A stretch of 64,000 bases of DNA from Aliiroseovarius sediminis. GTDB taxonomy: Bacteria; Pseudomonadota; Alphaproteobacteria; Rhodobacterales; Rhodobacteraceae. How positions within the stretch are numbered: position 1 is the stretch's first letter; each line of letters begins with the position of its first letter. The stretch lies in contig NZ_JALBYP010000025.1 in NCBI RefSeq assembly GCF_022678485.1, positions 1 to 64,000 on the forward strand, written 5' to 3'. The notes beneath the pieces are model-generated. The model saw only the letters and a program-made list of their open reading frames with translations, did no database searches and was not told the origin of the DNA. The position numbers were made by a program, and so were the translations under genes. This document shows, one piece after another, positions 18,653 to 27,990 of the stretch.

Positions 18653-19426
18653 TTGACCAAGCGGCGATATAAGAAGCAGGAGCGACACGACCAGATTCTG
18701 CTGGAGCTGAAGTTGAAACCCCATGTCCGGGTCGCAGAACTGGCCAGACAATTCGGTGTAACCACCGAAACAGTGCGTCGCGATATCGAGGATCTGGGGC
18801 GTGAAGGCCTGGTGCAACGCGCCCATGGAGGTGCGTCTGCGCATCATGCGGGCGCGCATCGTGACCTTGACGAACGCCGCCATGAACGTGTTGCCGAACG
18901 CGAACGCCTGGGGCGCTTTGCAGCTTCGCTCGTGGCGGACGGTGCGTCGATCATGGTGGATGCAGGCGCTACGACGATGGAGTTTGCGCGGTTTCTGGCC
19001 TTCGCGCAAACCCGCGTGACGGTAGTCACCAACAGTTTGCAAGTGGCGATGATTCTAGGGCAAAGCCCCGCATCGACCGTACGTCTGGCACCGGGTGATT
19101 ATTTGCCGCGCGAGGCTGCCGTTATCGGCACCGAAACGGGTGACTATCTGGCGGGCTACAATGTCGACGCCTGCTTTATCGGCGCCGCTGGGCTAAGCGA
19201 GGCGGGCGTAACCGAAGCGGTTGCCGGATTCGCTGCGGTCAAACGCGCCATGATGGGCCAAAGCGCGAAGTGTCATTTCCTGATGGATGCCAGCAAATTC
19301 GGCCTGACCCATATGGAACGAGTGGCGAAGCTTGATGCTGTGGGCACCCTGATCAGCGACCAAAGACCGGCTATGTCTCTAGCCGATGCGCTTCAAGCGC
19401 GTGGCGTTCGCATGCTGGTTGCGTGA
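18653..19426 (+). CDS. DeoR-family transcriptional regulator
   Basis: A 257-residue regulator with the classic DeoR N-terminal helix-turn-helix (RVAELARQFGVTTETVRRDI, about residues 25-45). The C-terminal sugar-phosphate-like sensor domain has the DAGATTMEFARFL and NSLQVAMIL motifs. The frame starts with TTG. It is divergent to phnD, so it probably controls the phosphonate-type operon and senses a phosphorylated metabolite. That is a different control from the PhoB or LysR regulation common for phosphonate genes. Confidence 0.85.
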   Translation: MTKRRYKKQERHDQILLELKLKPHVRVAELARQFGVTTETVRRDIEDLGREGLVQRAHGGASAHHAGAHRDLDERRHERVAERERLGRFAASLVADGASIMVDAGATTMEFARFLAFAQTRVTVVTNSLQVAMILGQSPASTVRLAPGDYLPREAAVIGTETGDYLAGYNVDACFIGAAGLSEAGVTEAVAGFAAVKRAMMGQSAKCHFLMDASKFGLTHMERVAKLDAVGTLISDQRPAMSLADALQARGVRMLVA

Positions 19427-19503
19427 CCCGATTGATTTACCAGCACCACGCGTGGTCATTGCGGTAACGGGCTGATCTTGCGCGACCCGTCTCGCCGCAG
19501 TTG

Positions 19504-19720
19504 ACAGGTGCCTTTGAAAATGGCTACCGATAAGGGGATGGTTCCCAAACCGGATTGCCGGCGCGGGATTTAAAGGGAACACGGTGCGGTGTGCATATGC
19601 ACCCAAGTCCGTGACTGCCCCCGCAACTGTAAGCGGTGAGCCGATACGAAGAGCGCCACTGGGCCAAATAGTCCGGGAAGGTTCGTATTCGGCACGGACC
19701 CGCAAGTCAGGAGACCTGCC
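19504..19720 (+). promoter_or_regulatory. Cobalamin riboswitch upstream of a small gene and btuF
   Basis: A full set of conserved B12-riboswitch elements is present in order: AGGTGCC near 19505, GGGAACACGGTG at about 19576, the core CTGCCCCCGCAACTGTAAGC at about 19616, CACTGGG, GGGAAGG, and the closing CGCAAGTCAGGAGACCTGCC ending at 19720. About 90 bases on, GCGCCTCC (from 19809) can pair with GGAGGGCGC (19829-19837), which holds the ribosome site of the next gene. This suggests translational control. Confidence 0.95.
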
Positions 19721-19838
19721 ATCGCAACCCAACTTAACCCGGGCGGGGAGTCCGGCATGGAGCATTGTGATGACTGACCGGCCCCGCCGCGAAACCTCAG
19801 ATTTCCTGCGCCTCCTCACCCCATGCGCGGAGGGCGCC

Positions 19839-20141
19839 ATGCATCTTCATCGAATTCTTCACCAGCTTCACTGTAGCCATCCCGACAAGGGCAGGGCGAC
19901 CGAACTGGGGCAGCTTGGCTTCATTGAATGGCTAAGTCTTTTGCCGGGCGACAGTGACTTTCACCGCTGCGCTATGGTGGCACATGCTCAGGCCGCGCCG
20001 CTGCGACGCGCATCGGTTTCGGTCGCGGTGTTCTGCGATCTGTTGACCGAGGCGACACGGATGCCACCCACACCGCTGCGCTTGAACCTGCCCAAACCGC
20101 ACCGACGCGGGGGGGCGAAGGCGCGGCGGCAGCTTCATTGA
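19839..20141 (+). CDS. Small hypothetical protein under cobalamin-riboswitch control
   Basis: I cannot assign a family. The ATG at 19839 has the best ribosome site (GGAGGG, 4-5 bases ahead); an in-frame ATG at 19770 lacks one. The product is 100 residues, rich in His and Cys at the start (MHLHRILHQLHCSH), with a middle part FIEWLSLLPGDSDFHR and a basic tail (KPHRRGGAKARR). There is no signal peptide or membrane segment. It lies between the riboswitch and the BtuF-like gene, so its expression should rise when cobalamin is scarce. A role in corrinoid handling is inference from position only. Confidence 0.5.
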   Translation: MHLHRILHQLHCSHPDKGRATELGQLGFIEWLSLLPGDSDFHRCAMVAHAQAAPLRRASVSVAVFCDLLTEATRMPPTPLRLNLPKPHRRGGAKARRQLH

Positions 20142-20249
20142 TCCATGATCATCAAGCCGCAACGGCCTTGATGCGAGTCACCAAGTATCATGAACGATAT
20201 CCTGAAAGGAATGTTTCGGCGGGGCTTTCCCCGTCGAACCAACATACAC

Positions 20250-21026
20250 ATGAAGAAATTTCCGCCTGAGCGTATCATCTGCCTGACCGAAGAAACGGTT
20301 GAAACCCTATATCTGCTAGGCCAGCAAGACCGCATCGTTGGCGTGTCAGGCTATGCCGTGCGCCCCGAAGGTGTTCGGCGTGAAAAGCCGCGGGTATCGG
20401 CCTTTACATCGGCCGATATTCCGAAGATTCTGGCGTTGGAACCCGACCTTGTCCTGACTTTCTCGGACCTGCAAGCCGACATTGCCGCCGATCTTCTGCG
20501 CGCAGGCGTTGCCGTCATGGGCTATAACCAGCGCGATCTTGCGGGTATCCTTGCGATGATCCGGCATCTGGGCGCAATGGTGGGGCAGGGCGTGCGTGCC
20601 GACAAACTGGCCGATCATTATGAACAGCGTCTGGCGGGCATCGCAGCGCGCGCGGATGGCAAGCCGCGTCCGAAAGTCTATTTCGAGGAATGGAACGATC
20701 CTATGATCACCGGCATCAAATGGGTGTCCGAGTTGATCGAGATCGCAGGCGGTCACGAGGCCTTCCCCGATTTAGTCGGCGAAGGGGCCGCCCGTGATCG
20801 CATTGTCAATTCGGATCAGGTGATTGCCGCCGCGCCGGATGTGATTCTTGCCTCGTGGTGCGGCAAGAAGGTCCGGCCAGAAAAAATCTCGGCCCGCCCC
20901 GGCTGGGAGGCAATTCCTGCGGTGCGCGACGACCGGATTATCGAGATCAAGTCCTCGATAATCCTGCAGCCCGGCCCGGCCGCCCTGGGTGATGGGTTGG
21001 ACGCGATTGTGGCTGCGCTGGCGTAA
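20250..21026 (+). CDS. BtuF-like cobalamin-binding protein without signal peptide (copy 1)
   Basis: A 258-residue protein of the periplasmic-binding class III fold (FecB/BtuF). It has ERIICLTEETVETLYLLGQ, a DLVLTFSDLQADIAADLL stretch and the C-terminal DVILASWCGKKVRPE. The start was set by alignment with the paralog at 48 kb; earlier in-frame ATGs at 20190 and 20211 exist. No signal peptide is visible in any version, so the protein is probably cytoplasmic or exported in an unusual way. No BtuC or BtuD lies nearby. It is the second gene behind a cobalamin riboswitch. Confidence 0.8.
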   Translation: MKKFPPERIICLTEETVETLYLLGQQDRIVGVSGYAVRPEGVRREKPRVSAFTSADIPKILALEPDLVLTFSDLQADIAADLLRAGVAVMGYNQRDLAGILAMIRHLGAMVGQGVRADKLADHYEQRLAGIAARADGKPRPKVYFEEWNDPMITGIKWVSELIEIAGGHEAFPDLVGEGAARDRIVNSDQVIAAAPDVILASWCGKKVRPEKISARPGWEAIPAVRDDRIIEIKSSIILQPGPAALGDGLDAIVAALA

Positions 21027-21109
21027 CCTGAGCACCCTTGCGCAAAGCGACCGGACAGCGCACGAAGCAGGGCGGCCAAGTTTTGCGGATCGCTTGTTCT
21101 GTTGTGCCC

Positions 21110-21200
21110 CGCAAATCAGCCTGCTTCAACGTCAGGACGTTGACCAGACCAGAGTTGCAGCGCCCCTTGCCGTCATAGGTCAGCGCTGCCCCTTTCACTG
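21110..21200 (-). pseudogene. Short stray torA-like fragment
   Basis: The minus strand encodes YDGKGRCNSGLVNVLT, nearly the same as DSKGRCNSGLVNFLT in the torA remnant (12478-12522). The surrounding residues do not match. It is a 60-90 base leftover of a torA-type reductase gene that became separated from the main remnant. Confidence 0.55.
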
Positions 21201-21258
21201 GTTGGGATCATTCTGCCGACCTAATAGGGACCGCTGGCATAGCAGGTCCGCAGGGCGT

Positions 21259-21942
21259 CTACCCATCGTTTCCGGCATAATCGCGCAGCATCTGCACATC
21301 GTCGATGATCGCGCGGCTTTTGTCGATTTTCACACCGAAGGTGCCCAGTCGGGAAAACGCACGCGACAGGCTTTCCGGCTTCATACCCAGACGTCCGGCG
21401 ATCAGCACCTTGTCATAAGGTAGTTTGATCGAGCAATCTTGCGGCGACCCATCACACAGGCCCAACAGAAACTCAGCCACGCGCTGCGGTGCGGTCTTGG
21501 CTTTGAGCTGTTCAAGCTGTGTGACCAATCCATGCAAGTGCGTGAAGGTCGAGGACAGGATCGAAAGCGCGACTTCGGGGTCCTGCTTCACGATCTGAAC
21601 CAGAACGTTGGTTGGAATGTGCATGATTTCGCAGCCAGTGGCGGCTTCGGCGGACACGGGGTAGGGCAGCTTGCGCAGAGCGACGGCTTCGCCAAAGCTT
21701 TCGCCGCGGGTGAAAACGCTGACAACCGCTTCGGTGCCACCGCGGGTCATGCGGTAAAGTTTGACCCACCCGTCCAGCACGATGTGGATTGCGTCGGCGG
21801 GGTCTTCCTGCATGAACAGGGTTTCACCACGCTCGTAATGCCGCCATGTGGCTTGCGACAGGATCGCATCCACATGCACGTCGGGCAGGGCGCGCATCAA
21901 AAGAGAATTGCGCGCAAGTATCTTGTATTTCTCATGTGGCAC
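21259..21942 (-). CDS. Crp/Fnr-family transcriptional regulator
   Basis: A 227-residue regulator: a cyclic-nucleotide-binding-like beta barrel (about residues 15-130, with YERGETLFMQEDPADAIHIV), a dimer helix, and a winged helix with LIAGRLGMKPESLSRAFSRLG. The Fnr-type Cys cluster for an iron-sulfur centre is absent from the N-terminus. That places it nearer the Dnr/NnrR-like or other non-Fnr branches. I prefer the GTG at 21942 (ribosome site AGGG in front); the frame extends to an ATG at 22029. Its target genes are not evident here, although a lost tor locus nearby would fit an anaerobic regulator. Confidence 0.8.
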   Translation of the reverse strand: MPHEKYKILARNSLLMRALPDVHVDAILSQATWRHYERGETLFMQEDPADAIHIVLDGWVKLYRMTRGGTEAVVSVFTRGESFGEAVALRKLPYPVSAEAATGCEIMHIPTNVLVQIVKQDPEVALSILSSTFTHLHGLVTQLEQLKAKTAPQRVAEFLLGLCDGSPQDCSIKLPYDKVLIAGRLGMKPESLSRAFSRLGTFGVKIDKSRAIIDDVQMLRDYAGNDG

Positions 21943-22051
21943 TTTGTGTTCCCTTAAACTGGCACCACGTCCGCAGCGGGCTAACCTGTTCCGGCGCGCA
22001 TAATACCTGCCCTGCTCGTTGTCGTCCACCGGCTGCGTGAATCTGCCACGC

Positions 22052-23953
22052 TCAGTTCTTGTCTGGTGGTTGGTCGCTGTTGTTGCGTACTTCTGAGACG
22101 CGGCCCGCCAATTGTTGTTCCCAGATTTTCACCATTTCTTTGACTCGCTTCATGTAAGCTTCGTTTTCAAAGGTGGGTGTGTCCATATTGTGCAGCTCGG
22201 CCAGTTCCAGCATGACTTCGCGATCCGAGATGTCGAATTCGGATACAATGCGTTCAGCCGCAATCCGGCTGTAGCCAAGAGCCTCGAACGCGGATCGTGT
22301 GGCGCGTAATGAGCTGTCATAGGTTTCACGGATGACATCGCGACAGCCAACTGACCAAAGGTCATAGACATGATCACGGTCGATCGCGCGGGCGATGACA
22401 TGCACGTGGGGGTGATGTTCGCATACATAGCGGGTCAGCTTGGTGATCGCGCTTCTTTCGTTGATTGCGACGACAAGGACTTTCGCATCCTCAATGCCTG
22501 CCGCATTCAAGACCTCGGGGCGGGTGGGGTCGCCGTAATGCACGGTGATCCCATATTGACGCAGAAGTTTCAGGTGATCGGACGAATAATCAAGCACGGT
22601 CGTATCATGTCCGGCGGCCCGTAATCCCCGGTTGATGATGCCGCCAAAGCGACCGTGGCCTGCGACGATGATCGGGGTGTGGGATGCGATCGTGTCCGCC
22701 TCGGGTTTGTCGTCTTTCAAATATCGCGGTGCGATAACGCGGTCGTAAAGAATGAACAGCGCCGGGGTCATCAGCATAGACAGGGCCACCACCAACAGAA
22801 GGATATCCGCGATATCCTTCGGGATGACGGCGTTGGATACCGTAAAGGTCAACAGCACGAAACCGAATTCGCCCGCCTGCGCCAACCCCAAAGCAAACAG
22901 CCACTTGTCGCCCCGCCGCAGCCGAAACGCGCGCCCCAACACCACCAGAATGATGGCCTTCAGTGCAATCAGGCAAAGTGTCAGCCCCAGCACCAGCACG
23001 ATGTTCTGACTTAGAAGGCCGAAGTCGATGCTGGCACCAACCGTGATGAAGAATATGCCCAGAAAGATATCCTTTAACGGGTCAATATCGGCTTCCAATT
23101 GGTGTCGGTAAGAGCTGCGCGCCATAACCACCCCCGCCAAAAAGGTGCCCAAGGCGGGCGTCAAGCCGACCATTGTCATCAAAATCGCAATACCAAGCAC
23201 CATCATCAGGGCGGTGGTCACGAACAGCTCGGGCAACCGGGCGCGAGCCACGAAGTGAAAGACCGGCGTGGTCAGATAGGTGCCAGAGACGACCACCGCC
23301 GCAATCGCTCCCAGTGTGACCATAGCGGTCTGCCACCCGTTCAACCCGTCGACCAGACTCAGATTGTGCCCGCCCAAACCACTGTCGACTGCGGCGGTAA
23401 CGTCGGCGGTGGTCGGCGGTACGGTTTGAGCCAATTCAGGCACTGCCAGAAGGGGGATCAGCGCCAGAATGGGAATGACCGAAATGTCCTGCATCAACAG
23501 GACCGAGAAGCTGGCTTGCCCCCCGTCAGATTTAAGCAACCCTTTCTCGCGTAAGGTCTGATTAACGATCGCGGTCGAGGAAAGGGCCAACACCAATCCG
23601 ATTGCCAATCCGACGCGCCATTGCAGCCCAAAGGCCAAGGCGACGGCCATTATGACCAAAGTCGTCACGATGACCTGTAAGCCGCCCAATAAGAAAATGC
23701 GGGTGCGCAGCGCCCAAAGCGTCTTTGGGTCCATGCCCAATCCGATAATGAACAACATCATGACCACGCCGAACTCGGCAAAATGCTGCAAAGCGACCAC
23801 ATCCGTACCCAGCCAATGCAGAATGGGGCTGATTGCGATCCCCGCGATCAGATATCCCAGCACCGAGCCAAGCCCGTACCTCGATGCAATCGGCACTGCC
23901 AAGACCCCAGCCAGAAACAGAGTGAAGGCGATCAACATGAACTCAGCGGTCAT
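22052..23953 (-). CDS. KefB-type monovalent cation:proton antiporter (CPA2)
   Basis: A 633-residue protein. About 12 hydrophobic segments span residues 1-390, with the CPA2 stretch LALSSTAIVNQTL. A cytoplasmic RCK/TrkA-N domain follows, with the nucleotide-binding motif GHGRFGGIINRGL near residue 418. The C-terminal tail contains coiled-coil-like Glu/Arg helices. KefB/KefC proteins release potassium in exchange for protons under electrophile stress. No KefF/KefG flavoprotein partner is encoded next to it. It appears to be a single-gene unit. Confidence 0.85.
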   Translation of the reverse strand: MTAEFMLIAFTLFLAGVLAVPIASRYGLGSVLGYLIAGIAISPILHWLGTDVVALQHFAEFGVVMMLFIIGLGMDPKTLWALRTRIFLLGGLQVIVTTLVIMAVALAFGLQWRVGLAIGLVLALSSTAIVNQTLREKGLLKSDGGQASFSVLLMQDISVIPILALIPLLAVPELAQTVPPTTADVTAAVDSGLGGHNLSLVDGLNGWQTAMVTLGAIAAVVVSGTYLTTPVFHFVARARLPELFVTTALMMVLGIAILMTMVGLTPALGTFLAGVVMARSSYRHQLEADIDPLKDIFLGIFFITVGASIDFGLLSQNIVLVLGLTLCLIALKAIILVVLGRAFRLRRGDKWLFALGLAQAGEFGFVLLTFTVSNAVIPKDIADILLLVVALSMLMTPALFILYDRVIAPRYLKDDKPEADTIASHTPIIVAGHGRFGGIINRGLRAAGHDTTVLDYSSDHLKLLRQYGITVHYGDPTRPEVLNAAGIEDAKVLVVAINERSAITKLTRYVCEHHPHVHVIARAIDRDHVYDLWSVGCRDVIRETYDSSLRATRSAFEALGYSRIAAERIVSEFDISDREVMLELAELHNMDTPTFENEAYMKRVKEMVKIWEQQLAGRVSEVRNNSDQPPDKN

Positions 23954-24232
23954 GGAGGCTCCTGTTTATGTCTACAATGAAAGGTGGCCCTCGCCATGCT
24001 GTTGCGATTGCCATGAAAACGACCAACCGTGTGTAACCCCGATTCCGGACGTGTCTTATTATGAAAATGCGCCGTATCCAGCGGACATTGAAACGCGTGC
24101 AGCCCGTGGGGTCAATAGAACGCGCACGCTGCTTTTTACCACGCATTTCATACGCTGCAAACCTTGCCATACCTGCACATTTTTTCCATTTGGCCCTTGC
24201 CCCGCCTATTTGAGATAGCTAAACGGGTCGAC

Positions 24233-24322
24233 GGAGACGTGGCCGAGTGGTCGAAGGCGCTCCCCTGCTAAGGGAGTAGGCCCGGAAGGGTCTCGAGGGT
24301 TCGAATCCCTTCGTCTCCGCCA
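24233..24322 (+). tRNA. tRNA-Ser (anticodon GCT)
   Basis: The acceptor stem GGAGACG (24233-24239) pairs with CGTCTCC (24312-24318), followed by G and an encoded CCA. The anticodon stem CTCCC/GGGAG encloses CTGCTAA, giving anticodon GCT at 24267-24269. A long variable arm (class II) and GGTTCGAATCC in the T arm complete a serine tRNA. Confidence 0.98.
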
Positions 24323-25716
24323 CTTATTTTGGCTAAAGCGCTTAGATGGAATATCAAATTTGTAGTGCTTCGATTTAGGGTGCATTGTAAGGTGCCAAAT
24401 TGAGCAAAGCGCTCGGTTTTGACCTAGGTTTGAGTATTGCAGCTTAGACTGATACGTTTGACAATTAAGTGGGCGAACCTTTCAATCCTGATGTTGATCC
24501 GGTGTTTGGTTTGGCAAAAAAGCATCTGTCACAGCGGATTTTCACTGCGCCTTCGGGAATGCAAAGTTTTTTGAGGCGGAAGCAACCGTTGGATTATCTT
24601 TGGTTCAATGGCGACATAAGCCGAACCGGCAACTCTAAACACTTCATACAAGCGGTTTGTCCATCTTGATTAGAGTTTTCGGTTATTTCCTGTGCCGGTC
24701 TTTCCCATTTGTTACCCGGTTAAGCGACCACAAAGGGCTTGCGATATGGCATAGGCGGAAGTGGGTAACCGTCGGTCACTCCTTCAGGCACTTCGTGACT
24801 GTGTTTCGCGGCAAACCGGTTGCCGACGCCACAGAAAGGATGCGGCGACCCTTCCGCGCTATCCAACGGCGGATCTTCGATACACTTTCTATCAATATCA
24901 CCTGTTCTTTCCGCCGCGCTCTTCGGCGCGGATGCTAACGTGGCAGGTGGGTTAATTTCACTTGCTCATAACCCACCCAAGTGGGTCAATTTTGCATGCT
25001 GATTCAGACAATGCACTGTAGGGGCCAGAACGGACTCCGTTGCGGTTCAATCTATCCAAATCTAACACGCCAAGTTTTGGAAAATTAAAGCATATCCAGG
25101 CCCATACGTATTTCCATTGTCAGACCAGACGAGACGAAGCCACAGGGGTGGGCATCCCATCTGGCGGGCAGGAGCGTCGAGAAAACACTGGATGCGCATC
25201 ATCAGGATTTTTACTACCGTGCAACCTTAGAGCAGTGGCTTGCGCAATCGGCACCGTGCGAAGCTGATCGGGGAGCGCCGACAGCTCGGTTCGTGAGACC
25301 GGTCTGAGTTGCTCAGCACCAAGTTTGACGTGTGAGACAGCGTCACATGACAAGCGGAGAAATGTCTCAAGCGCGGCTGCTATCCGGTCGTTCGTCGCTT
25401 CTGTTCTTGGCCGCGCCGTATGCAGTGACAGACACGGGCCAAACCGAACCGCCTCGCCATGATGGAGCACGAGGGCAAGCGTATCAATTGAAACTGCCGC
25501 TTAATCTTTTGCATCCATCATGTGCCGCCGTCCTGACCCATACCAACATCAAATCCTAAGGCTGTGAGAAAGACAGCACCAACGGCGGCTGTCGCCAAAC
25601 CGAAAGAGGGTTGTCCAGCTAGGGGACCCTATAGCTCTCCCCAAGACTGCTCAGATCGGCGAACCGCCAAACGCCTACGAATGAAATTCACGGATCGATC
25701 TGGGATTAAGCGCCAC
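24323..25716. other. 1.4-kb stretch without a convincing gene
   Basis: Short frames exist (24469-24669, 24657-24938, 25120-25470 on the minus strand, 25332-25559) but none shows a family motif, good start site or matching neighbour. Two overlapping inverted repeats lie at 24946-24986: GGTGGGTTA/TAACCCACC, and ACCCAC/GTGGGT in the same bases. Position directly after a tRNA is typical of old integration sites, but I found no repeat of the tRNA 3' end. Confidence 0.5.
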
Positions 25717-26967
25717 TTACCGTCTACTCGGTGTAACTCCTGCGGAGCGCTCAGCGATACTCAAGCACAGCTCTGTTGCTTTGGCCATGTCCTGCACAGA
25801 GACCCATTCGAGCGGTCCATGTATGTTTTGCATGCCGGTGAACAAGTTAGGGCAGGGCACCCCTAGTTCGGTCAAACGCGAGCCGTCGGTTCCGCCTCGG
25901 ATCGGGACGGAAATCTCTGCTATATCAAGTTCAGCAAGTGCTTCGCGTGCAAGGTTTACCGGCGTCATATCATCTTCCAGCCAGTACCTCATGTTGCGGT
26001 ACTGCGGGGTGATCTGACAGTCGATCTTCGCTCGTGGCTCGGTGGCGGCGATTGTGTCACAAACCTGACGCAAGAGGGCACCTTTGGCGTTTAACCCGTC
26101 CATTTCGAAATCACGCAGGATGAAGCGGACAACCATCTCGTCAGCGTTTCCCTTCATATCGACGGCATGGATGAAGCCTTGACGGCCATCCGTGGTCTCA
26201 GGCGTCTGCGTCGATTTGGGCAGCGTGTCGACGATTTTAGAGGCAAGATAAATGGCATTGACCAACTGGTCTTTTGCGTTGCCAGGATGAATGGAAACGC
26301 CTTTCACTGTGACGACAGCGAAATCGGCCGAGAATGTTTCGTACACAATTTCCCCGACTTCTTTTCCATCGAAGGTGTATGCGAAATCCACGCCCAGATC
26401 GGCTGGCAGCCGGTCGTCCACTCCCCGACCGATTTCCTCGTCCGGGGTGAAAGCCAAACGCAGAGTGGGCCGCTGGATGTCAGGGTTGTTCAGTAGATGT
26501 CGCGCTGCGGTCATAATGATGGCTATGCCCGCTTTATCGTCGGCTCCCAAAAGCGTCAGCCCCGACGCTGTCACAATGTCGTCTCCGATCTTTTCGCGTA
26601 AATAGGGGAATTCCTCGGGTGTAAGCGCCAGATCAGGATCGTCTGGAAATGTTATTGTGCCGCCATCGTAGCGCTCGAGCACCCTGGGTTTTACACCGGT
26701 GGCATTGAATTGCGGAGCTGTATCGACATGCGCAAGAAATCCCACACATGGCCCATCAACAGTTCCGGGTATCGTTGCGATCACAGTGCCATAGGTGGTT
26801 TTGAACACGTCTTTTGCACCGATCTCGACCAGCTCTTTTTGTAACAGGTCCAGCATGTCATGTTGGCAGTCTGTAGATGGCGCGGACGCACCGTCTTGAT
26901 CAGACTGACTGTCAATTGCGCAGTAGCGGATTAAGCGGTCTCTCAACTCGATGTCGAATGCGGACAT
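25717..26967 (-). CDS. pepT: Peptidase T (tripeptide aminopeptidase)
   Basis: A 416-residue M20B metallopeptidase. Zinc ligands sit in FLAHVDTAPQ, LLGADDKAGIAII and FTPDEEIGRGVD, and a last His lies near GMQNIHGPLEW. PepT removes the N-terminal residue from tripeptides in the cytoplasm. It sits downstream of the dipeptide/oligopeptide ABC operon in the same direction, with 60 bases between. It therefore probably degrades the peptides that this transporter imports. Confidence 0.92.
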   Translation of the reverse strand: MSAFDIELRDRLIRYCAIDSQSDQDGASAPSTDCQHDMLDLLQKELVEIGAKDVFKTTYGTVIATIPGTVDGPCVGFLAHVDTAPQFNATGVKPRVLERYDGGTITFPDDPDLALTPEEFPYLREKIGDDIVTASGLTLLGADDKAGIAIIMTAARHLLNNPDIQRPTLRLAFTPDEEIGRGVDDRLPADLGVDFAYTFDGKEVGEIVYETFSADFAVVTVKGVSIHPGNAKDQLVNAIYLASKIVDTLPKSTQTPETTDGRQGFIHAVDMKGNADEMVVRFILRDFEMDGLNAKGALLRQVCDTIAATEPRAKIDCQITPQYRNMRYWLEDDMTPVNLAREALAELDIAEISVPIRGGTDGSRLTELGVPCPNLFTGMQNIHGPLEWVSVQDMAKATELCLSIAERSAGVTPSRR

Positions 26968-27027
26968 TTGGGCTCCTCAACGGCTAAGCCGTCTGCTGTT
27001 GAATTGCGGGTTTATCAGATCGTCCGG

Positions 27028-27990
27028 TCAGTCGTTTCCCAAGGGATGAAAACACGCAACTGACGTTTTACCGTTGCTCTCGGACAAGGATGGAACCTCT
27101 GTCCGGCATCGCTCGGATGCGTATGCACATCGAGCTGCGAACGAACATCCAGGGGGCGGGTTCAATGGATCGGGCAGTTCGGTGTCTTTGGCTTCGGGCG
27201 CCTTCAGGGCGCGTCCCACCACTGGGGCGCTGTCGGCCAGAAGCTTCGTGTAAGGATGACGTGGCGCGCGAAATATGTCTTTGGCCGGACCGATTTCGAC
27301 AACGGATCCGAAATATAGCACCGCGATTCGATCACTGACAGCTTCAACGACCGCAAGGTCATGACTGATGAAAAGATACGTCAAATCGAATTCAGACTTC
27401 AAATCCGCCAAGAGATTAAGGACCTGGGCCTGTATCGATACGTCGAGGGCTGATACCGGTTCGTCGAGTATGAGTATGCGTGCATTGGCCGCGAGCGCCC
27501 TTGCGATACCTATCCGTTGTGCCTGTCCGCCTGAGAATTCGTGGGGATAGCGGTCCAAGAATTCTTCGCGCAGATTTACACTGGCGAAAATCTCGGCAAT
27601 GCGCTTGTTTCGCTCGGGCTTGTCCATGCCGTGGAGTCGCTTAAGTGGCGCCTCCATGATCTGGCGGATTGTCTTGCGCGGATTGAGCGATGAAATCGGA
27701 TCTTGAAATACGTATTGGATGCGCTTGCCAAAGTCCGCCGGGTCTGCGTTGTCCAGCGCTGCTCCTTCGATTTCGATCTGCCCGGTCGTCGGGTTCAACA
27801 ACCCGACAAGCATACGAGCAAGTGTGGATTTTCCGCAGCCGGATTCGCCCACAATACCAAGAGTATCTCCGTGTTCGACCGTTAGAGTAATGGGATGTAC
27901 GGCCTTTACCGATCCCGTGGGACCACCGAAAAGAGTGCCGCCCAGGTAGAATGTTTTAGAGAGATCCGTGAGTTTCAAAGCGGCGGTCAT
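27028..27990 (-). CDS. Dipeptide/oligopeptide ABC transporter ATPase (DppF-like)
   Basis: A 320-residue ATPase with Walker A GESGCGKSTLARMLVG, signature FSGGQAQRIGIARAL and Walker B ILILDEPVSALD. The C-terminal oligopeptide-transporter extension carries a Cys cluster (CSFAARCAYASERC). It overlaps the fused permease-ATPase gene by four bases. It is one of the two nucleotide-binding halves that power peptide import. Confidence 0.9.
   Translation of the reverse strand: MTAALKLTDLSKTFYLGGTLFGGPTGSVKAVHPITLTVEHGDTLGIVGESGCGKSTLARMLVGLLNPTTGQIEIEGAALDNADPADFGKRIQYVFQDPISSLNPRKTIRQIMEAPLKRLHGMDKPERNKRIAEIFASVNLREEFLDRYPHEFSGGQAQRIGIARALAANARILILDEPVSALDVSIQAQVLNLLADLKSEFDLTYLFISHDLAVVEAVSDRIAVLYFGSVVEIGPAKDIFRAPRHPYTKLLADSAPVVGRALKAPEAKDTELPDPLNPPPGCSFAARCAYASERCRTEVPSLSESNGKTSVACFHPLGND

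Noticed and set aside
25120-25470. Minus-strand frame of 116 codons before pepT
   Set aside because: No motif or conserved neighbour, and other frames of similar length overlap it.
24233-25716. Integrated element bounded by a copy of the tRNA-Ser 3' end
   Set aside because: I looked for a second copy of the tRNA 3' end and for an integrase gene downstream and found neither.
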